From positions 868,001-932,000 of the forward strand of contig JAPWGK010000007.1 in the NCBI GenBank assembly GCA_029641185.1: a stretch of 64,000 nucleotides of DNA, given 5' to 3'. Source of the DNA: Pseudofabraea citricarpa. Lineage: Eukaryota; Ascomycota; Leotiomycetes; Helotiales; Dermateaceae. The position numbers were made by a program, and so were the translations under genes. Below, piece by piece: positions 33,865-48,000 of this stretch. Under the pieces are notes generated by a model. It worked only from the letters and a program-made list of their open reading frames with translations. It was not told the origin of the DNA and made no database searches. The stretch's first letter is position 1. Each line of letters opens with the position of its first letter.

Positions 33865-36800
33865 CTATTTAGGAGACGTGACATTGCCCTGTTGGGGCGA
33901 ATGTGGGCTCCAGTTTGGAGAAGTAGGACTGTATGCTGGACTTGTAGGAGACAATCCAGAGCCTGGAGTCTTCGAGGCGCCGCCAGCAAAGTTGGGACTT
34001 GTAGGCGAGTAGTTTGGTGACGTTGGCGAGTAGCTTGGACTCGTGGGACTATATGACGGTGAAGTTGGGCTTGCTCCGTGCAAGTTTGGACTGGTAGGAG
34101 AGTAGTTTGGAGACGTCGGAGAATAGCTTGGTGACGTTGGGCTTACGAAAGATGGACTTGTTGGGCTGTAAGCAGGTGAAGTCGGTGTGAATGCTGGCGA
34201 CACAGGCGAGAATCTTGGAGATACAGCATATCCTGGGCTGGTAGCACCCATCATTGGAGATGTAGGAGAGTACCCAGGACTAGAAGGAGAAAACCCGGGA
34301 GAAGTTGGGCTTGTGTTGAAAGGCGATGTTGGGCTATAGCCACCGCCTGGGCTTCTGCTTCCGGCTCCATAAGGACTCATGCCACCGAAACCATGGTTAG
34401 CTCCATAGTCTGTAGCGAATCCGGTTGGAGTATCACTACCAGCGCTAACGATAGGAGAGAATGAAGCCCCATAATCAGGCGTTCCAAGGTAGCCACCGTC
34501 ATTAATAGGAGATCCACTGTCATAAGGAGTAGCAGCGCCACCATCGGCACCCTTGACAGAGAGGCCAGGCATGAGACCCATCCGACCATTGTCAGAGATA
34601 ACTGTCTCGAGCATCTTGGGATCAAGTAGGACCTCGAGTTCACCGGTTCCCATGGGAGCCAACTGACCAAGCATGACGTTCTCAGAAATACCACGGCAAT
34701 CATCAAGTTCTCCGACTGCTGCAGCTTCAAGAAGAATTTCAACAGTTTCCTCAAAAGAACATCTCATCAAAGCTCCAGTATCGGCACGATTGATACCATG
34801 ACGAGTGATGGCCATCAAGTGACCACGAGAGGTCATAACGTCAACAAGGAGAGCAAGATGGCGATGGTTAACATAAGAACCATCAAAGGCCAACACTTGC
34901 GTCAACTCACGCATCAGTGCAGATCGTGTAGCTTCAATACCGAAGACTTCAAAGACCTGGATGAAGTGATTAGAGTACGTGCGGGTTGTATCAACACCGG
35001 GTACTGTCAAAACTTGGGCCAGGGCTGTTCCACTGGTATCCAAGTACCATTCCTGGCAGCGATCATCTGTCTTGCTTGCAAGGAGAGCACCATCGGGCGT
35101 CTCAATGAGCTTAGTCTCCTTGTTCAAGAAAGCACGGTCAATACCAGGAACACCACGAAGAGTTAAGGTATCAAGGATATGAGCTTCAAGACGCTTGAGC
35201 ATGATATCCTCTTCAATCTCGTCGTCATCGTACTTAGAGTCACTCTGCTTCATCATTCGAATACGAATTACCATCTCCTCGGCGTTGTTATCGCTGAAGA
35301 TGACAGCCAAATCCTTGGGATAGTTCTCCTTGATCTTCACAGCAACATCCTCAACCTTAAGACCTTTATCCAACATCTTTTGACGATCCAAGATAAGACG
35401 GAGAAGCCATCTGGATTGGTTGTCGGGGGAGTCATGGCCCTCTTCTGGAATGATGAAGTAGGACTCAACCATGTCAAGATCATTGTCAATTGTTGTTGAT
35501 TGAATGTCGGGATCGTGATAGATCTCTGTCGCGGCGGTGACGGACCTCAGATTTGTGTGCTCAACGGCACTACGCAAAAGCTTTGCCGTCTCTTGACTGG
35601 CGCCTTCCTCTTGGTAGACAACCATAGAAGGTGTTTTGATATTAGTTGCAACGTTGAGAATTTCCTTGAGACGAGGCACACCAAGGGTGACGTTCTTGGA
35701 AGACACACCAGCAAAATGGAAAGTGTTGAGAGTCATTTGAGTAGCGGGTTCTCCAATCGACTGTGCAGCCAGGACACCAACCATCTCTCCGGGGTTAACC
35801 AAAGCTCTAGTGAAACGACTCTCCAATTCTCCAAGAATATGTGCAAAGGCAAGCTTGTTGAGACGCATGTGAAGAGCGACACGCTTGTATGCCAGACGGG
35901 ATCGTAATTGAGCCTTGATGAGAAGTGTGGCATTGATTTGAGCCTCTTTTGAAAGTTCATCATCACCACGAACGATAACCATACGGTCCAATAGCTGCTT
36001 GACCTGAGGAATGACATCCGCTGGATGCAAGTCACTTCGCTGCGAATCATCTACCTTGAATAGTCTCTTGGCGCTATCGATAATTCTGACAACATTTAGA
36101 GGAAGTTGCATAGTCTCGTCATCCTTCTTCTTAAAATTGACGTCACGGAGCATTCTTCGATCTTCTCTAAGCTGGTCGTATTCTTCGTCAAGCAACTGTT
36201 GAACAGCAAGGTCGCCATCAAGCTCATTTGCATGTTCGAGTAAGTCTGACGAGATGGGGTTCGAGCCATCCATGACATCAAGGCGATAGCGAGCGTCAAA
36301 AGCGGGATCAGACATGTTGATATGATCAACACGTTGCTTTTCAATAAACACACCATCGAGACCATCTTCACCATAAACGAATTGAACAATATCACCAAGG
36401 GAGTTTCGCACAGTGCCATCGTATTTCGACATGACATCTTCGAGGGCTTTGACCAGACGACGCTGGATGTATCCAGTTTCAGCAGTCTTGACAGCAGTAT
36501 CGATAAGACCTTCACGACCAGCCATGGCGTGGAAGAAGAATTCTGTTGGTGTAAGACCACGAAGATAGGAGTTCTCGACGAAGCCTCTTGACTCAGGGGA
36601 ATAATCGTCCTTGGTGAAATGGGGTAAAGTACGGTACTTGAACCCGAAAGGAATACGCTTACCCTCGACGGATTGTTGGCCGACAAGAGCAGTCATTTGA
36701 GAAATATTGATAGTAGATCCCTTGGAACCAGATCTAGCCATCTGCACGGCGTTGTTGCTGTCCTTAAGACTCTCTTCCGTCTTGGTACCGGCCTTGTCAC

Positions 36801-39077
36801 GAGCAGTATTGAGTGCCTTCGAGACTTGACTCTCAAAAGTCTCTCTGACATTCATACCAGGAAGAGATTCGAGCTCGTTTGCTGTCGCTTTAGCGGTGAG
36901 GTCCGCGACTTCATCTTTTTGTGTTGTGATAGCATCTTCAATCTTCTCAATAGTAGGCTTGTCAGGGATTGTGTCACCAATACCAATACTGAAACCATGA
37001 TGGAGTAGCCAATAGTTAACAACTCTCTGGCAACCGTTGAAGAAAGCCATGGCAGCAGCAGGTCCCTGCTCATTGAAAACAATATGGATGATACCACCAC
37101 CAGTGGCTCCGACAGTCTTCTTGGTCAGGAGACCGAGCATAAGTTCTCCACCGTGAACCAGAAGCCCATCATCATTTAATGGTGCGTCTTCGCGTGCATC
37201 GTTGGGCATGTGCAAATTGACGATCTTGGGGATAACTAAACTAATGACTTGCTTTCCAGTCCATCTCGGCCGAGGCTTGAAGATAGCTGGTTGTGGAATG
37301 ACACCGTCCCAATCCGGAACCCACAGGAGGACGTTCATGAGCTGCTCTTTGGTGAGGAAAACATCTCGTCGACAAAGCTTATAGACACCAGCTAAGGTGT
37401 CCTGGACGATACCCATAAGCGGACCATTTCTTTGTGGCGAGACAATGTTGAGCGGCACCATGCACAGTTGCATGATCTCAGCACGCGTCTCCTCAGTTTG
37501 CGGGACATGCAAATTCATCTCATCACCATCGAAATCGGCGTTATACGGTGAGGTGACAGACAAATTAAGTCGGAAGGTGGAATAAGGCATGACACGGACT
37601 CTGTGTCCCATCATAGATTCCTTGTGCAAAGAGGGTTGACGATTGAAAATGATGAAGTCTCCATCCACAATATGTCTCTCGACTTTCCAACCATATTCTA
37701 GCGAGATAGCGCCGGCACGCTTGTGATGTCGAAGATCAATACGGGTACCATCTGAGCGAATGACATACTTTGCACCTGGATGCTCGTTGGGACCGTTCTG
37801 TACCAATTGATGTAACTTGCCGATGTTGTAAGGAGTTACCGTCTCTGGGTATGTTAGAGTTCTGGCGATACTCCTTGGCACACCAACTTCATCCAGATCC
37901 AAGTTAGGGTCACCAGTAATGACCGTACGTGCGGAGAAATCGACACGCTTTCCCATCAAATTTCCACGCAGACGTCCTTCCTTGCCCTTTAGACGCGCTC
38001 GAATAGACTTAACAGGTCTACCTGACTTCTGCAGGGCTTGTGGCTGACCAGCAATGTCATTATCCATGTACGTAGCAACGTGATACTGCAACAAAGCTTC
38101 GAAATCTAGCAGGATGTGTGCTGGAGAGCCTTCCTGCTGCGCTTGACGAACATTGCCATTCGCGCGGATGATATCTCCCAGTTTGTATGTTAAATCATCC
38201 TCTCCACGCATACCCTGGCCAGTACCATCCATAGAGATGGAAGGTCTTACAGGTGGTGGGGGAACTGGCAAAACTGTGATGATCATCCATTCAGGTCGCG
38301 CGTAATCATTGCTCAACCCAAGGTCGAAAATTTCTTCAGTAGAGATGCTTCTGAAAACAGCCAAGGCCATTTCTGGAGTGATTTGCTTCTTCTCGGGTTG
38401 TTGTGCCTCATTGTCCTCATCCTTTGGCACCTTCCATGTTCCCCAGAGCTGGAGAGCGGTTTGACGTACTTCAGGCTGGGTATTCCCACAGCCTCCATGC
38501 GACCGCTTTGCCGCCTCCTTTGGATTGCCATCAAATTCCTCTTCGTTCATTTGTGTATCACTGTCGCAGATCATCTTTGGTTTACAGAGGCGCCATATCG
38601 TATCAAATCTCCGCTTTGGATCTCGAATAGAAACAGCTGCTTTGTATTGAGGATTGCTCTACAGTCATGATGTTAGCACAAATGTATAAGAGATTTGCCA
38701 CGCGTCGCGGGCGAACTGACTCTGTCCAGTAATACTCTGCCACAGTTGTGGCAGACCATCTCCAGCAGCTTCTTGATCTTCTTTAGAAATCCAGGGTGAA
38801 AGACAGGCTTTGCCAACTCGATGTGACCGAAGTGACCTGGACATTCTGACATGTTCTGATCGCAGGTGGCGCATTTGAACTGTCTGTCGATGGAACCTAA
38901 TCGAGAGTCATTGAGACCTTGCTCTCGAGGCTTCATCTTGCTCTCGTCCATGGTCTCAGGGTAGAGAACGTGGCAAACACTCATATTCTTGATCTCCTCC
39001 GGTGATAACAGCCCAAACTGGATTTCCTGTATCGTGCGCAGGGGCGCATCAGAGTGCGCAAAGATAAGATTCGCCAT
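33865..39077 (-). CDS. rpb1: RNA polymerase II largest subunit RPB1
   Basis: Catalytic subunit of nuclear RNA polymerase II. Two exons, 39077-38721 and 38658-33865 (donor GTCAGT, acceptor TAG), giving 1716 aa. The clamp zinc site is visible in exon 1 (C69, C72, C79, H82, then C109/C112). The bridge to exon 2 restores LLDR-SNPQYK. The metal-binding [10 protein letters not shown] loop places Asp at 494, 496 and 498. The trigger-loop and bridge-helix region ([37 protein letters not shown]) is intact. The C-terminal domain (about the last 165 residues) has heptads of YSPTSPx type, but only nine exact YSPTSP hexads among many degenerate ones. Single-copy housekeeping gene, useful as a phylogenetic marker. 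Confidence 0.97.
33870..34350 (-). repeat. CTD heptad-coding repeat of RPB1
   Basis: In-frame 21-bp units encoding YSPTSPx and variants form the 3' end of RPB1. Clean units cluster at about 33960-34150; the remainder are degenerate, including insertions such as [12 protein letters not shown] and NLHGA that interrupt the register. Confidence 0.8.
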
Positions 39078-40328
39078 GTTTGATGGATTTTGATGATCGA
39101 CCTCGAGGTCAATCTGCTAATGAGGCGGCGAAGACGATGTCGTGCCCGACGGATGAGAATCGCGCGAGCGTCGCGGAAGATCGACGAGGTCAGATGCCTG
39201 TATCACGAAGAAGATGCTTCGAGTCTGCGCAAGGGATGAACGAAGGTCGTCGCGATGCGATGGCGTTGAAGGCAGCCAGGCCCGCGGCCTGCTGAAAAGC
39301 TAAGATATCCGACTGCGAGGCCTCCAGCGGTGCGATGACGAGTGCGAAAGGAGTGTAGCAAGCGTCTTCCTCTTGAGAAAGAACTTTTGAAAGGAATGCA
39401 CGGTGCTCGACGCGCTATTCCCGAGGTTGTTGATGGTGTCGATGAGGGTTGAATAATTGTGTCGACGTCTTCCTCGCGCAAAACCATCTGGCGATGGAAA
39501 TGGGAGTTCCAATTGTCTATTCTAGGCCGCTTTAGGACTAGCTCGGCTAAACACTAGCGCGGAAGCGTGGCCCAATTCCTTTGAGCCAGGAGCCTCATTA
39601 TTCCCGCTTAAAGAAGCTGATTTGCACTTTTGATTGGCCAGTAGCCAGCAGGTGGTGGCTGTTTCAGCTTCTGCCTTCTGACTCAAGCGGCGAGCCCGGT
39701 TAAAGGGGCTTGATGCTTGATGCTTGACGCTTGATGCTATCCAACCGCTTCGAAGCATCAATATACGACTTCTCAAGTATACTTCATCGAGTGGTTTCTA
39801 TTGCCCAGCTTCACAATGAGCAGTTGAGTTTTAGTGGCAAATAACATCCTTGTGTCTTTTGATCGCCATAAATAAGGCAACAATGATATACTTTGTTGTT
39901 CCGTTCTACTAAAGCAATCGAAAAAATTTGAACCGCTAGGGGCTTCTTAGTAACTCCATACTAATATATCATAATCACCAAAGGCTTTGGAATGACTTCT
40001 TTTTTTTTTTTTTTTGTCACTTCTTGCTCTTATAGTACCTAATATATTATAGTTACTAGACACTTTTTAGTAACTCTTCATTCTCACTTCTCCTCTCCAA
40101 TAAACCCATATAGCATAGCCATTAGCTGCTCTTTTGCAACTCCGTTCATTCTTCGTTATCATTTCTGCTTTCAAAAAAACCTCATGCATCATATGTTATA
40201 GTAACTCATTTATAAACATCTTCTTCGTTGCCTTCTGCTTTACAACTATAAACTGTTAAAACTTTGACAAACCAAAAAATCCCAACCATCAACCCCCTAT
40301 AAAAACATTCTCACCAGTGGATAGCAGT
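39078..40328. other. intergenic region (RPB1 promoter side)
   Basis: About 1.25 kb from the RPB1 start codon to the 3' end of glutathione reductase. It includes GC-rich leader sequence up to about 39700, then AT-rich DNA with a T13-14 run at about 39999-40015. No gene was seen. Confidence 0.45.
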
Positions 40329-42416
<2,088 letters not shown>

Positions 42417-42764
42417 TCAAGGCGTTGTTTGATTTAGCATTGCGGAGGTATAGTGATGGGAGGAGAAGATGTTCCTCGTGTGTACAGTAAGCATGGTGCA
42501 GTTAGTTACACGCCAAGACCGGGGTTGGGTGGAGGTGGAGGTGGTTGATTACTGATAAAAGATGTTAGGTAGATCGGATCTGCTTATTGGTCTTTGGCAC
42601 AAGCTTCATTAATCAGTGCTACCCATGTAATTTGAAGAAGAAAAAAGTGTATATTATGGCAAACAAGATCCTGCCTCGAGATTCTGTGCAAGAAACGCCC
42701 CCAGTTTTTTGTTCATATGCCTCCAGTTTTCAACGCCATCCTCAACCATGTTCTTAACAGTGCT

Positions 42765-44226
42765 TCACCTTTTCCGGCTTCGGGACTTGGATTTTTTCAT
42801 CAGATCATCTCCGCTCATGCCGGCATCCTCATCACCGAGGTAGACGGTTCCTGCGGTAGGGCTTTTGCGCCTCATCTCTCCGCGGCCGATGTGGATGAAC
42901 TCCTCTTCGCTATCGCTGTCGTCTAGATCCAGCTGGACGGGCATGCGGAAAGCATTATCCGTATGGACAATGTCACCCTTGATTGGCTCGATTGTTACGA
43001 CATCAACATCCTCATCTTCGCCATCTAGTCGACGCTTCTGAATCTCTTCTTGTGGTTGAAGATCGAATTCATCCTCGCCCTCCATAAAATCCACATTTTC
43101 TTCTACTTCGCTGAAGTCTGGTGCCAAAGCAGACCATCTTTGAGGACTGACAATTGACCACACATGTATCCTGCCTGATTCCAATCCGCATGCAGCAATT
43201 AATGGTCGGTGGGGATGCCATTCCACCACGCCATGTTCTTCCTTTGGCCCTTCCAAAATCTTGACCAAACTACCGTGGTTACGTTCCCAGATGTAGATAT
43301 CGTGATTATTATAGGTGGTAGCTGTGACGTATTCTCCCGTAGAGCTGAAGACAACATGATTCCATGATAACCTGTTTACCACATCTTGAAATTTGTGTTC
43401 CACCTCAAGATCAATCGTATCTGGATCCAGGTTCTCAGCGGATAAGTTGGGCAACTGTATTGTTCGAATGATTCTGTCTTGGCCATTGACGACCAGATCC
43501 CTCCCAGCGTTAGTCAAGCGCAGAAAAATAACTATACCCGTGCATATTTTCGTTGAATACATTGTCTTTTGTGTCGCGACCTCGATTATGTTTAACCATC
43601 CTTTGCTTGTTCCGGTTATGATATGATCTCCCGTAGCTGTAAATACAGAGATAGTTGTAGATTGCTTTGCATCTTGTGCAGCCTGTTTCTTATCAATCGG
43701 CTGTCCTTCGGTGTGGGTTCGTTTCGGGGCTGTAGGTAGTTTATATTTGATAGGTTTGGGGTTGGTGCAATCCACGAAGAGGGGTTGTTCTTCGAAGAGG
43801 GACAGGACAAACTTGAAACTAGGAACATTAAGTACTGGTCTTGCGCATTTCTTGGGGGGCTTACTGGTCAAAGGGATGAAGCTCCGCGATGTAGACAGGA
43901 GCTTGAAACCTCACCCTACGCAGGATTAAGCCATTTTGTAAATCCCATAAATTACACTTCCAATCTTGACTCGCGGTTAACAGATATCTCCCATCCCGCG
44001 ACCAGCTCAGCGATTGAACTTGTTTTGTATGCCCTTTGAGCTTGCGCGCAATGCCTTGGGTCTCAACGTCGAAAATGACCACGGTGCCATCGACGCGGCC
44101 AGCTGCGAGAAAGTCTCCTTTCCGGTTGAAGCGAACACAGGTGATGTGGCCACTGCGTAATGTCGCAGTCGTCGATTCTGGATAGTCTTGAGCAAGAGCA
44201 AACGGCTCGCTGAGGGGAAGATTCAT
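42765..44226 (-). CDS. swd1: COMPASS (Set1C) subunit SWD1, WD40 protein
   Basis: WD40 beta-propeller scaffold of the histone H3K4 methyltransferase complex (RbBP5 homologue), nuclear. Two exons, 44226-43865 and 43818-42765, joined by a 46-nt intron (GTAAGC to CCTAG), give 471 aa. The two frames overlap with no spare sequence; splicing restores the family-like HPFDHFKFVLSLFEEQPLFVD. WD repeats are visible from residue 25 (HITCVRFNRKGDFLAAGRVDG, HTKQVQSLSWSRDGRYLLTASQD) to about 320. The C-terminal part is acidic (EGEDEFDLQ, DGEDEDVDV, DDSDSEEE) and ends in a basic KKSKSRSRKR tail. It lies head-to-tail with glutathione reductase, about 500 bp apart. Confidence 0.93.
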
Positions 44227-45511
44227 TTTGTGAGACTGGTGAAAGTGATGAGGCTCTGAGGGATTGAGAAAGCCGCTCAGCCTCGTCTCACGAAGCGCGA
44301 CCGGGAGTGACGCTAGTTACATTCCCCGTGACTACGACGCCAATATTTTGTTGCACATCTTCTTCTGAACCCTTAAGGAGAGCTGCAGCTACAATAAGGC
44401 CGCAAGACCAACCAGCCGTAGGACCGACGGGACCAGCTAGGCACTCTCTTTGTATCTTTGTATCTTTGCCTTCCGCTTCAAGGCATTCAACCACTTCGCA
44501 TGAACGACGCTGTACTCCTGCTCCTCTTATCTACAATACTTTGGCCGGTGCGAGTGGCCACATGCCAGAAGAGACCGTCTTGGACGGAGGACGACTCAGT
44601 TGTCAAAGACAACAAGCGCTGCTAGTGCGGTGGCTGGCATAGAGGCTATTCTCACCATCCACAAAATGGTCTGAGGACCAAGAAAGATGACACGTCCGTG
44701 GGAATCCGGCATCTCCCTGTCGTGCACACATGTTCTTATGTACTGCTACTTGTGCCGGAGGTCGATTGTTGTTCCATTGGCACTTGTAGCCAGTTCATGC
44801 GTGCATCTTCTTCCCCAAGTCGTTATATCACGTGTCTTTGCTGATAGGAACTCAAAGTCATTCATCCACTGGGTTCGTTTTCTATCACAGGTACTTTGCT
44901 TTGATCTGCTATACACCACGCGGGGTGTGGTGTTTACTTTCAAGTACCAGGTAGGTCGTGCAGTGCTCTTGAGGATCTGCTAACCTTTTTAAGTTCTCAC
45001 AGTGAAGTCACCTGAAAGATCAGAAACAACGCATGGCTGGCTGGGGGTTGGGAGATCAGTGGGATGATTATCCTCGACTGCTGGTCCTATTGGTTTGCTC
45101 TCAAGCACGAACAGAACTTCATCACCTGCCTCTGGAGCCCAGGCGGGTTGGCGGCGCCTGCATCCCTGGACAGCAGCCGGCCAAAAATAAGCGACGACCA
45201 CTCTTCGGCCAATGGATTCTGGTATCACACTGCATACTCCCGCCAGCAGGGATCTCACTCCACGTTGGAAAACGAAACGACTCGACAGCGGCAACACGCC
45301 CGCATTTCTATTTCAAGCACCAACTGCACTATCTGCACAATCGCAACCGTCAAATTTAGATGGCAGGCGCTTACCAGACCGACGGGTCGACATGTATAAC
45401 TGTATGCTCTGTTCCTCGACACCATGCTCCAACATCATGGACGAGGGCTGGTTCTTACCAATGCCACGTTATTGGAGGTAGTATCTGGTATACTGTACCA
45501 TCAGACTCATC
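44227..45511. other. intergenic region between divergent genes
   Basis: About 1.3 kb holding the promoters of SWD1 (minus) and of the gene at 45512 (plus). Short overlapping open frames show no domain. Nothing else was recognised. Confidence 0.45.
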
Positions 45512-47251
45512 ATGTCGTCCTCAGAGAACAACACCCAGAACATGGGTTTGATGTTGTTTCCTCCCCCGCCAAAAGACAAGAAGAAGCCGTCGAGGAGACC
45601 GAGCGCGAGACGGCATGCCATCAACCCTCAATCCCCACCTCAGTCGGCCGTCGAGCGGTCACAAACCCCAGAGTTTTTCACACCAGCAGACGGTCGACAG
45701 TCTGCTCTCGATGGCCGTCAGTCGGCTCTTGGAAGCCATTTACCCGGTCAAGATGGCCGCCAGTCGGCAATGGCTGGACGTGCCTCTGCTCTTGGAGGTC
45801 GGGAGTCCCCGATAACCACACCATCACCAGTGGCACAAGTCGCGTCGGATATACCCAGATCACAAACCTCATTCTCAGAAGCTCCAACATTATATCGAAG
45901 TAATAGCAATTCTTCACATAATTCTATTGCCAAGAACAAACTTCCAAACAGCTCACCACAACGAGGAGAGCCAATAATGCGATCGATATTCCCACGGTAC
46001 AATCCAGATCTTCCTCTGGAGTATCAGAATTATTACCCGACCCAGACGAGTCCGACACATATTCCAAAGGCGGTCATCAGCAAGCGACCGTATTCCCCGA
46101 GTCTTGATGAAAGACGTTCTAGTGTCATGCAAAGTCCTATGGCTTCAGGGTTGTCACCTGGACGATTCCCAAATGGCATTCAGGATATTGCAGCCACGGC
46201 TTTAGAAGCTTCGACTAATGACGAGCTGAAGGAATTATGGAAGGTGGTCAATGGATGGAGGGTTTCGTCTTCTGAAGGGAGGTCTTTCACCTTGAAGATG
46301 AACAGTTCTGTGGATGAACCCGTGTACACGTTATCGTCGTCTACCCAACCTTTCTATACACTGAAAGTAGTTCCAACATCAACGTCAGCACAGATGACCA
46401 TGACGCGTTCGGATCCTAATAGACCCTCCTCTTCCCGAATGAGTACGATATCCAAATTGGCAGGCTCCTCGAGATCTGAAGCGACTATGGAAGTTATGAG
46501 TACGACGATCGAGGAAGCGGTCCGTCGCTTACCACCGAATGATGGTCTCGTAGCCCTTCTCTATCCCCGCGCAGCAGCAAACATGGCTATCGACCTAGCC
46601 AACAAAGCGAGCCGAGGAGATGATGCCTCGATCCTAGCAGCAGCCGAGCGAGAATGCGGACGTTTGGTGTGGGATGAAGATAGTCAAAAGTACTATCTCG
46701 TACACCCAGCATTAAGCACGCCCTTCATCGTATCCATCAAATCATCGCCCGCCTGGTCCCGAGCCGAGTACACGCTCGAACATCCCGAACTACCACACAA
46801 CCTCGTTCGCTTAGTACGCGACGGCACGGGGGGTGGGATGTTAGAAGTCGACACGGCCGTCGCAGCACGCATCGACTGTTTCTATGTCGTCGACGTAGCC
46901 ATCTGCGCTATCCTGCTGGTAGCCAATGCCGAAGAGCGGACGCGCAACTTCGAACGCTTCGAAGCCCCGCCTTCTCTCCCGCCCGCATCGCCGAAGGATA
47001 AAGAAAAAGGCAAGGGCAAGAAATCGCCCAAGATGGAAGAATTCGAACTGGATCTCGAGAGCCAGAGCCAGAGCCAGGACAGCGTCAAGGCCGCCAAGGA
47101 CAAGGCGAAGCTGCCGAAATCGACGAGCTGCTTGTTGCGCGTGCTCTGGTCGCTGTTCAGGTGCATCGTGTGGGTATTGACCGTCTCGGTCAAGGCGCTC
47201 GCGGCATGCATCATCGGAATCAGCAGATGCCTGACCTCGGAGAAATTATGA
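45512..47251 (+). CDS. hypothetical membrane-anchored, largely disordered fungal protein
   Basis: A single exon of 579 aa. I recall similar fungal proteins carrying the misleading database name 'acetylserotonin methyltransferase-like', but no methyltransferase motif is visible, so function is unassigned. Residues 1-220 are Ser/Pro/Gln rich, with short GRQSAL/GRxSAL repeats at about 60-100. Residues of about 230-480 look folded (ELWKVVNGWRVSS, TIEEAVRRLPPNDGLVALLYPRAA, ECGRLVWDEDSQKYYLVHPAL). A Lys/Glu-rich linker follows. The C-terminal 35 residues are hydrophobic (CLLRVLWSLFRCIVWVLTVSV) and could be one membrane helix or reentrant segment. No N-terminal signal is present, so a tail-anchored topology is possible. 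Confidence 0.75.
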   Translation: MSSSENNTQNMGLMLFPPPPKDKKKPSRRPSARRHAINPQSPPQSAVERSQTPEFFTPADGRQSALDGRQSALGSHLPGQDGRQSAMAGRASALGGRESPITTPSPVAQVASDIPRSQTSFSEAPTLYRSNSNSSHNSIAKNKLPNSSPQRGEPIMRSIFPRYNPDLPLEYQNYYPTQTSPTHIPKAVISKRPYSPSLDERRSSVMQSPMASGLSPGRFPNGIQDIAATALEASTNDELKELWKVVNGWRVSSSEGRSFTLKMNSSVDEPVYTLSSSTQPFYTLKVVPTSTSAQMTMTRSDPNRPSSSRMSTISKLAGSSRSEATMEVMSTTIEEAVRRLPPNDGLVALLYPRAAANMAIDLANKASRGDDASILAAAERECGRLVWDEDSQKYYLVHPALSTPFIVSIKSSPAWSRAEYTLEHPELPHNLVRLVRDGTGGGMLEVDTAVAARIDCFYVVDVAICAILLVANAEERTRNFERFEAPPSLPPASPKDKEKGKGKKSPKMEEFELDLESQSQSQDSVKAAKDKAKLPKSTSCLLRVLWSLFRCIVWVLTVSVKALAACIIGISRCLTSEKL

Positions 47252-48000
47252 GATAAATGATTCGGAAAGAAGGGGACGAAGAAGGGGAATTCTCGGCGTA
47301 TCTTGGTTGGATTGGGATAAGGATTCGTATGATAAATGTGATCTTGTCCTGAAATGGGACTCTTTAATTTCTTACTATCTTTTTTATTACTCTTATACCT
47401 ATTTACTTATTCTAAGGTGGATAGGTCAGTAGGTGGAGGATGGATGTGAGCTCTATCCGCGTAGGCTCTTCAGGTTTAATAATCCAAAATTAGATCATAC
47501 ATATGAGTCCTTCATTTGCACTTTGGTGCGTGCTCTTCGTATTTTTTCCGGTTGCTGTCGCATTTACCCGGCACCCTTTTCTCCTTTTGCAGAGGAAGGG
47601 AAAAATCAAAAGTCCCTCAGAGAAGGATTAAGTGAGGACGGTGGGATGATTTTGACATGATGGGAGAAAGAATCAGACTAATTACGAGTTGCTTTATGCG
47701 GCATAGTAACTAAATGGCTGTTTTGTTTTGTAGAAGCAGATAACTAACTTAAATCTATGATATGCATTTATGTAAGAGCGTATCAGTCATAGAATGTTTT
47801 TTGTTGGAGGGGTGCGGGGGAGGCGTGTGAGGTCGCTAAACTTCTTCTCGTCTACAGCCACAACAGAGACCTGGAGGATCCTTCCAGCCTATGCCTATTA
47901 TGACAGTTGGCTGTAGGTTTCAGTAGTAGAAATATTTCAATTTTGGGTATCTTAAGCCTATGCAGCTGTTTCTTTATTTTGTTCTTTTAGGCCTGTTCAT
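47252..48000. other. intergenic region
   Basis: About 750 bp between two convergent genes, presumably their 3' untranslated regions. No gene was recognised. Confidence 0.45.

Noticed and set aside
43819..43870. Frameshift in SWD1
   Set aside because: A 46-nt intron with GTAAGC donor and CCTAG acceptor restores the frame and the conserved sequence, so the gene is intact.
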